From positions 1 through 64,000 of the forward strand of contig NZ_JAKZGS010000014.1 of assembly GCF_022549695.1 (NCBI RefSeq): DNA of 64,000 nt. The letters are read 5' to 3'. A program made the position numbers and the translations under genes. Of this stretch, positions 58,941 through 64,000 are shown one piece after another; the stretch's first letter is position 1, and each line of letters opens with the position of its first letter. The notes beneath the pieces were generated by a model. That model saw only the letters and a list, made by a program, of their open reading frames with translations. It was not told where the DNA came from and did not search any database. The DNA is from Belliella calami (GTDB lineage: Bacteria; Bacteroidota; Bacteroidia; Cytophagales; Cyclobacteriaceae).

Positions 58941-59902
58941 TGGCTGAAATAGGAAAAGATATTTCGAAGGCAAAGCAAATCCTAGAAGCTGGTAAATTGG
59001 TTGGAATTCCAACTGAGACAGTCTATGGCTTGGCAGGAAATGCATTGAATGCTGATGCTGTTTCGAAAATTTTTGAGACCAAAAATAGACCCAGTTTTGA
59101 TCCGTTGATTTTGCATACTTCGGGCATAGAAAGAGTTCTGGATTTTGTAAAAGAAATTCCTGAAGATCTAAAAATCCTTGCTGATAGCTTCTGGCCGGGG
59201 CCATTGACACTTTTACTTCCAAGAAAATCTATTGTACCGGATTTGGTTACAAGTGGCTTGGATACTGTAGCAGTGCGAATTCCTTCCCATCCTTTGACAA
59301 AGGAATTGCTAACTGAATTAGATTTTCCACTGGCAGCCCCTAGTGCAAATCCTTTTGGGTATATTAGCCCAACCAAAGCCAGTCATGTGAATGATCAGCT
59401 TGGCCAAAAAATAAGCTATATACTTGATGGAGGGTCTTGTGAAGTCGGTTTGGAAAGTACTATCGTTGGGATGGAAAATGGGAAGGTTACAGTTTATAGG
59501 CTGGGAGGAATTGATTTGAGATTGATAGAAGAAAAAGTGGGGGAAATCCATCAAGTTGCCCATTCCTCCAGTAATCCAAAAGCACCTGGATTGCTACAAA
59601 GTCACTATTCTCCTACAAAACCATTTGTTTTGGGGGATTTACCAAAACTAATTGAAGAATATACCGATAAGGGAATTGATTTTGCTGTAATGAGCTTTAG
59701 AGATTCCTTTGAAGAGCTTGATTGTAAAAAAATAGTCATTCTGAGTCCCCAGGCAGATTTGCACGAAGCTGCAAAAAATCTATTTGCGTCGATGAGGATT
59801 TTGGATAGCATGGATGTTTCTGTAATTTTAGCAGAGCTAATGCCAGAGGAAGGACTTGGGAAAGCTATCAATGATCGCTTGAGAAGAGCCGCCGCAAAGT
59901 GA
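58940..59902 (+). CDS. L-threonylcarbamoyladenylate synthase (TsaC/Sua5)
   Basis: Makes threonylcarbamoyl-AMP for the t6A37 modification of ANN-reading tRNAs. About 320 residues: the YrdC/Sua5 domain with KQILEAGKLVGIPTETVYGLAG at the N-terminus, PLTLLLPRK and FPLAAPSANPFGYISPT, plus a C-terminal Sua5-type domain (APGLLQSHYSPTKPFVL). The start shares one base with the TPR stop at ATG 58940; the TTG at 58928 is less likely. Confidence 0.95.
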   Translation: MAEIGKDISKAKQILEAGKLVGIPTETVYGLAGNALNADAVSKIFETKNRPSFDPLILHTSGIERVLDFVKEIPEDLKILADSFWPGPLTLLLPRKSIVPDLVTSGLDTVAVRIPSHPLTKELLTELDFPLAAPSANPFGYISPTKASHVNDQLGQKISYILDGGSCEVGLESTIVGMENGKVTVYRLGGIDLRLIEEKVGEIHQVAHSSSNPKAPGLLQSHYSPTKPFVLGDLPKLIEEYTDKGIDFAVMSFRDSFEELDCKKIVILSPQADLHEAAKNLFASMRILDSMDVSVILAELMPEEGLGKAINDRLRRAAAK

Positions 59903-59952
59903 TCATTTGATTGACTATCAATAATAATTGAACCTAATAAACACTATAAATC

Positions 59953-61152
59953 ATGAACAAAAGAATTAAAAACGTAGATAACCTTGACTTTGCTGGAAAG
60001 AAAGCACTGGTAAGAGTTGATTTCAATGTCCCTTTGGATGAGCACTTGAATGTGTCTGACGGTACAAGAATCAGTGCTGCAATTCCTACAATTGAAAAAA
60101 TATTGAAAGATGGTGGTTCAGTGATCTTGATGTCTCACCTTGGAAGACCAAAGGATGGACCTACTGACAAATTTTCCTTGAAGCATGTGGTGAATGAACT
60201 TCAGAAACTTTCAGGAACGAAAGTGAAGTTTGCACCAGATTGTATTGGACAGGAAGCTGTGCAATTGGCAGAGGGACTTCAGCCAGGAGAAATTCTACTG
60301 CTGGAGAATCTTAGATTTTATAAAGAAGAAGAAAAAGGGGATGAGGTTTTTGCCAAAAAACTTGCTGACCTTGGAGATGTATATGTGAATGATGCATTCG
60401 GTACCGCTCACAGAGCACATGCTTCCACTGCAGTGATAGCTAAGTTTTTTGATACTAAAGTATCTGGTTATTTACTTCAATCTGAACTTGAAAATGCAGA
60501 TAAGGTAATGGAAAATCCAGAAAGACCATATACAGCAATTATGGGTGGTGCAAAAATCACCGACAAAATCTTGATAATAGAAAGATTGTTGGATAAAGTT
60601 GACAATTTGATCATCGGAGGCGGAATGTCTTATACTTTTGCCAAAGCAAAAGGGGGATCGATAGGAGACTCCCTTTGTGAAATGGACAAGTTGGATTACG
60701 TGCTTGAACTGATGGAAAAAGCAAAATTAAAAGGTGTTAATTTGATTTTGCCAGTAGATACAGTGATCTCAAAAGCTTTTGCGAATGATGCAGAGCAAGG
60801 GATGGCTGTAAGTGGTGAGATTCCGGACGGATGGATGGGATTGGATATTGGACCTGAGACTAGGAAGCAATTTGCCGAAGTTGTCAAAAATTCAAAAACC
60901 ATCTTGTGGAATGGCCCAATGGGTGTATTTGAGATGAGTAGCTTTGTACACGGTACAGTTGCTATTGCTGAAGCAGTTGCTGCAGCTACAGAAGGAGGTG
61001 CATTTTCTTTGATAGGTGGAGGAGACTCAGCAGCAGCAGTAAACAAATTTGGGTTTACTGACAAAGTATCCTATGTATCTACCGGAGGTGGAGCACTATT
61101 GGAGCATATGGAAGGTAAAGTACTTCCAGGAGTAGCTGCTTTAGAGCCATAA
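59953..61152 (+). CDS. pgk: Phosphoglycerate kinase
   Basis: Transfers phosphate from 1,3-bisphosphoglycerate to ADP in glycolysis. A 399-residue bi-lobed kinase with the N-terminal substrate site [32 protein letters not shown] and [14 protein letters not shown], and the C-terminal ATP site [20 protein letters not shown] and GGGDSAAAV. Highly expressed housekeeping gene, with a good terminator downstream. Confidence 0.97.
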   Translation: MNKRIKNVDNLDFAGKKALVRVDFNVPLDEHLNVSDGTRISAAIPTIEKILKDGGSVILMSHLGRPKDGPTDKFSLKHVVNELQKLSGTKVKFAPDCIGQEAVQLAEGLQPGEILLLENLRFYKEEEKGDEVFAKKLADLGDVYVNDAFGTAHRAHASTAVIAKFFDTKVSGYLLQSELENADKVMENPERPYTAIMGGAKITDKILIIERLLDKVDNLIIGGGMSYTFAKAKGGSIGDSLCEMDKLDYVLELMEKAKLKGVNLILPVDTVISKAFANDAEQGMAVSGEIPDGWMGLDIGPETRKQFAEVVKNSKTILWNGPMGVFEMSSFVHGTVAIAEAVAAATEGGAFSLIGGGDSAAAVNKFGFTDKVSYVSTGGGALLEHMEGKVLPGVAALEP

Positions 61153-61172
61153 GATTTTAAACAGAAAAAACA

Positions 61173-61204
61173 CACCGCCTTCTGAAAAGATGGCGGTTTT
61201 TTTA
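61173..61204 (+). terminator. Terminator after pgk
   Basis: ACCGCC (61174-61179) pairs with GGCGGT (61192-61197) around a 12-base loop, with possible inner pairing, followed by TTTTTTT. Confidence 0.85.
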
Positions 61205-61263
61205 TGCTTAATGATTTTAAAATGGAAGTTTTCAATTCAAAACTTATTTCATTGAACTAATAG

Positions 61264-61294
61264 TTGGAAATAGTTCGTAGCCCTGATATATTCG
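61264..61294 (+). promoter_or_regulatory. Putative promoter of the 61311 lipoprotein gene
   Basis: TTG (61264-61266), 20 bases, TATATTCG (61287-61294), a one-base departure from TAnnTTTG, 16 bases before the ATG. It overlaps a remnant of the GTAGCCC repeat type. Confidence 0.4.
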
Positions 61295-61310
61295 TAGAAA
61301 AGAATTTAAA

Positions 61311-61673
61311 ATGAAGAAGTCTATTTGGGTGATTGCATTTGTCTTGTTTTTTTCTCTATCATGTTCGGAGTTTGAGGAAATAGGAGGTTCATGTACTGTG
61401 TATTTGGTTGAAACAGATGATTCAGGTGCCCAATTATCTTATGTAATTGACCAGGATTTGCGGCGGAATAAGAAAACAGGGGTGTTTACTTATAGAGTGT
61501 TCAATGAAGATGGGACTTCAAAATTGTGGTCAATTACGAGGGAAGTTGATTTAGATGGAATACTTACTGGCGAATATGTTTCAAAAAGCCAAGATGGTGG
61601 TGTGAAAAAAGTTAAATTTATTGAATGTGGAGGTAAAGAATATCTCCGTAGGGATAATGGAGGTGAAGATTGA
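61311..61673 (+). CDS. Small lipoprotein, function unknown
   Basis: A 120-residue lipoprotein: signal MKKSIWVIAFVLFFSLSC (Cys 18), then beta-rich sequence with charged turns. Besides the lipobox it has cysteines in GSCTVY and IECGGKEY, a possible disulfide. No family recognised. Its stop codon overlaps the start of the hydrolase gene. Confidence 0.75.
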   Translation: MKKSIWVIAFVLFFSLSCSEFEEIGGSCTVYLVETDDSGAQLSYVIDQDLRRNKKTGVFTYRVFNEDGTSKLWSITREVDLDGILTGEYVSKSQDGGVKKVKFIECGGKEYLRRDNGGED

Positions 61674-62548
61674 GAAATTATAAAAATAGTATTTTGACTG
61701 GATTGGCTACTCATTTATTAAATAATTTAAAAATTTTTTTGGTTTTTGTACTTTTTTGTTCAATCGTGAAGATGCATGCTATAAATCCAGATAGAGAATA
61801 TATCCGTACTCCAGATTCTTTGGGTTTGAATTATGAATCATTGAGAATTAAGACAAATGATGGTTTTGATATAAATACTTGGGTGTATTCTGCAAATGTT
61901 GAAAATGATAATGGAAAATTGATCATTTTGGCATATCCCGATGCAGGAAATATGTCTTATTTTGTTTATCATTCTTCGATACTGGTGGGCCAGGGTTACA
62001 CAGTAGTTACTTTTGATTATAGAGGCTTTGGGAAAAGCTCTGATTTTTCAATCGAAAGAGATATGCTCTATTACAAAGAGTTTGCAACAGATTTGATTGC
62101 GGTAGGTGATTTTATCCATCAAAAGTTCCCTAATAAAAAAATTGGGATTTGGGGAATGTCTATGGGGTCAATAATTGCTGTTAAAGCTATTGAAAAACTA
62201 CAAGATAAAATTAGTTTCCTTGTTGTTGAAGGGTTTGTTACTAATTTATCTTTGATAACTGAAAGAATAGAAAAGCAGAAGGGAGTTTCAATAATTCAGC
62301 CCGAAAAGGATGTAGATTATATAAGAAGTATTGAGAGTTTAAATTTACCAATATTGATTTTTTCAGCGAGTAAAGATGAAATTACACCAACCGAAGATGT
62401 TTTGAAATTTAGAAATAGTACTAGGAATAGATGTGAAATAATCAGTTTTGAAGGTGAGCGTCTCTCTGGCTTCAATTCAGGAGAAGGGGAATGGGGTAGC
62501 TTTTATATTAATCAAATTAACAAATTCACATCAAAAATTTCTGTATAA
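61670..62548 (+). CDS. Alpha/beta hydrolase lacking an obvious catalytic His
   Basis: A 292-residue protein with a TTG start (overlapping the previous stop), an N-terminal hydrophobic stretch (residues 19-36) and an alpha/beta hydrolase fold: oxyanion segment YPDAGNMS, DYRGFGKS, the nucleophile elbow G162-M-S164-M-G166 and acid D236 in SASKDEITP. Where the catalytic His normally follows the last strand, the sequence reads ISFEGERLSGFNSG, with no His there or further on. The enzyme may be inactive, use another residue, or act as a binding protein. It forms a two-gene operon with the lipoprotein. Confidence 0.8.
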   Translation: MRNYKNSILTGLATHLLNNLKIFLVFVLFCSIVKMHAINPDREYIRTPDSLGLNYESLRIKTNDGFDINTWVYSANVENDNGKLIILAYPDAGNMSYFVYHSSILVGQGYTVVTFDYRGFGKSSDFSIERDMLYYKEFATDLIAVGDFIHQKFPNKKIGIWGMSMGSIIAVKAIEKLQDKISFLVVEGFVTNLSLITERIEKQKGVSIIQPEKDVDYIRSIESLNLPILIFSASKDEITPTEDVLKFRNSTRNRCEIISFEGERLSGFNSGEGEWGSFYINQINKFTSKISV

Positions 62549-62628
62549 TCACATTGGTATCCTGATAACTGTGCTGTGGTGAAAAACTGTCCTCTACTAC
62601 ACAGACGCAAAATCAAATAATTGTTAAA

Positions 62629-62848
62629 GAGTATCTGCAATTTATACCCGATTAATTTAGGTTTAAAATTTTAATATGACTATCCGCATTCTTGCATGTA
62701 GCCTAACAATAGATTGTCGGATGAACGATTCTTGGTTCTGTTGACTGTGAACTGTTGTCTGCTGACGAGTATCAGCAACTTACAAAGCTACTTATTACGT
62801 AACGTGCAACATTGCAGATACTCATAAAATTTTAAATTGCAGATACTC
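62629..62848. repeat. Inverted repeat in the gap before the NIPSNAP gene
   Basis: GAGTATCTGCAATTT (62629-62643) is the exact reverse complement of AAATTGCAGATACTC (62834-62848). A third copy, ATTGCAGATACTC, lies at 62811-62823, and GACGAGTATCAGCAA near 62764 is a degenerate copy. The region 62549-62856 has no gene. Confidence 0.75.
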
Positions 62849-62856
62849 CTTTAATT

Positions 62857-63603
62857 TTATTTCATTGGAGAAAATGACAATGCTTTCAGGTATTTCATTT
62901 CTACTTTTTTTACAATCGGACCATTCATTTCTGAGGCTGCTTTGATTTTTTTCCAATCAGCATCTTCCTCAAATTTGGCATTCCCAAAATTAGCCATTTT
63001 TTCATTTTTATGTGCTAGCAAATAGACCAGTTTTGGCTGTACGCCTTCTTCCTCTACTGTGTACCAGTACATTACATTGGTCATTCCATAACGAGGGAAT
63101 ATTTCTCTAGTGTAATCTCTAAATCTTGCATTGATCGCATCAACTTTCCCCGGTTCTAAATCATACTTACGAAGCTCGAAAATTTTCTTTTTTGAGGAGA
63201 GTTTGCTCATTTCTGGGCTTAGATCATTGGCATTCACCATAAAGGTCTGCTCAATGTTGGAAACCAAAGGTCCGTTGGATTCAGAGCTGTTTTTTACTTT
63301 TGTCCATTCAGGGTCATTGGCGAATTTTTCCCAGAGTTTTTCTCTAGAATCCTTATCTGGATATGCAATTATAAAAGTCAGCTTATAATCAGTTGGGTCT
63401 AATGGTATAAAATATGCAATGTTTTCAATCCCATTTTTCTCAAAAAGCTGTAGTGTGTGGTTTTCAAATCTGCTAATCAGATCAGAACGTTTGCCTTCAT
63501 GTGCTGTATAAGTTCGCATTTCAAAATATCGAGAATCTTGAGCTGAGGCTAAAATGGAAAATGAAACTAAAAATAAGATTAATAATGATTTCAAAATGTT
63601 CAT
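62857..63603 (-). CDS. Secreted protein with two NIPSNAP domains
   Basis: A 248-residue exported protein, signal MNILKSLLILFLVSFSILASAQ, with two tandem ferredoxin-like NIPSNAP domains: SRYFEMRTYTAHEGKRSDLISRFENHTLQLFEKNG and KKIFELRKYDLEPGKVDAINARFRDYTREIFPRYG. Each ends with a W-(T/K)KVK or WKKIK-type strand. NIPSNAP proteins are dimeric and of unknown chemistry in bacteria. It lies seven bases from the cut-off hydrolase gene, probably in an operon read right to left. Confidence 0.88.
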   Translation of the reverse strand: MNILKSLLILFLVSFSILASAQDSRYFEMRTYTAHEGKRSDLISRFENHTLQLFEKNGIENIAYFIPLDPTDYKLTFIIAYPDKDSREKLWEKFANDPEWTKVKNSSESNGPLVSNIEQTFMVNANDLSPEMSKLSSKKKIFELRKYDLEPGKVDAINARFRDYTREIFPRYGMTNVMYWYTVEEEGVQPKLVYLLAHKNEKMANFGNAKFEEDADWKKIKAASEMNGPIVKKVEMKYLKALSFSPMK

Positions 63604-63610
63604 AGTGAGT

Positions 63611-64000
63611 TTAGTTTGTTGTGTTTTTATCTACTTCTTTTACAAAATTAATTAGCCCTTGAAAGAAAACTTTCTGGTCATCGTATTGGGAAAGGTGACT
63701 GCCGTCTGGACAGAATAAGTATTTGCCATTTATAACTTCTTTTGACATCCATTCCATATGAGTAGGATCCATGGTATCATGACCTGCACCTATCACCAAA
63801 GTAGGTACTTCAATCTTATTCAAATCAGCACTCCTATCCCAACCTTTTAGCGTAGCTCCAGAAGTTATGCCAAACTCAGAAAATCCTTGCATATAAACAT
63901 AAACATTTGGATTAAGATGTTTGAGGGTTCGAAGAACGGCTTCAGGCCATTCTGCTAAAGGCTTACGCAGCACATGGTACTGGTAGTGGTGTTCCATCAA
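63611..64000 (-). CDS. Alpha/beta hydrolase, proline iminopeptidase-like, partial
   Basis: The C-terminal 129 residues of a hydrolase that runs off the right edge of the window. The acid and His of the triad are visible: PTLVIGAGHDTMDPTHMEWM (Asp) and CPDGSHLSQYDD (His), with the GSHLSQYD form seen in proline-iminopeptidase-like proteins. The nucleophile lies outside. The methionines at the edge are not proof of a start codon. It is upstream of the NIPSNAP gene on the minus strand. Confidence 0.8.
   Translation of the reverse strand: MMEHHYQYHVLRKPLAEWPEAVLRTLKHLNPNVYVYMQGFSEFGITSGATLKGWDRSADLNKIEVPTLVIGAGHDTMDPTHMEWMSKEVINGKYLFCPDGSHLSQYDDQKVFFQGLINFVKEVDKNTTN

Overview
The window reads as chromosomal DNA of a Bacteroidota bacterium, most likely order Cytophagales (Algoriphagus/Cyclobacteriaceae-like). 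The basis is AT-rich composition, Bacteroidota-restricted families (DUF4835/PorD and a T9SS-sorted protein of type IX secretion, a Bacteroidota-type RNA polymerase omega, OstA-like protein, DUF4494, DUF4221-like lipoproteins, HYC_CC_PP), promoters of the Bacteroidota form TTTG-N19-TAnnTTTG, and few purine-rich ribosome binding sites. The genus is inference.

Layout. 1-85: 3' tail of a 5S rRNA with its terminator. 86-726: dispersed palindromic repeats. 727-9240: a copper/silver efflux locus (small Cys-rich secreted protein, CusA-type RND pump, TolC, CusB-type adaptor) with a four-helix-bundle gene between pump and TolC. 9318-13777: PAS/DHp protein, DUF4494 protein, membrane patatin-like lipase. 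13778-14413: a decayed gene. 14434-20649: five secreted or lipid-anchored genes (three propeller-like lipoproteins, a carboxypeptidase-regulatory-like protein, a thioredoxin-fold lipoprotein). 20751-22224: truA and a yefM/yoeB toxin-antitoxin pair. 22225-23595: repeats around a DUF2911 lipoprotein. 23596-29634 (minus): fabI, then the bamD-rpoZ-coaBC-porD-recN group behind a near-perfect promoter. 29707-39868: a T9SS substrate, OstA-like protein, tilS, a cyclic-nucleotide-binding protein, mdh, a DUF3352-like protein and an MscS channel. 39903-46159 (minus): an anion symporter, a PAS histidine kinase, a DNA methyltransferase with a small putative nuclease, and an AAA/DUF4143 ATPase with a stop codon early in its frame. 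46523-46604: tRNA-Leu(CAA). 46674-52742: ABM protein, SAM hydroxide adenosyltransferase, PhoH, GNAT, outer-membrane barrel, ComEC, enoyl-CoA hydratase. 52839-54672: a GxxExxY gene followed by about 15 tandem copies of a ~97-bp unit. 54690-61152: recQ, a hypothetical, Nudix, thioesterase, TPR lipoprotein, Sua5/TsaC and pgk. 61311-64000: lipoprotein, alpha/beta hydrolase, NIPSNAP protein and a cut-off peptidase-like hydrolase.

Most of the window is housekeeping and envelope biogenesis. The accessory points are the 97-bp array with GxxExxY, the IVS-type four-helix gene flanked by complementary repeats inside the cus operon, the methyltransferase/nuclease/ATPase stretch on the 3' side of tRNA-Leu, the toxin-antitoxin pair with a recognisable operator, and the secreted-lipoprotein cluster. 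None of these is proven to be a new system from sequence alone. The methyltransferase plus small nuclease pair and the repeat-linked small genes are the best candidates.
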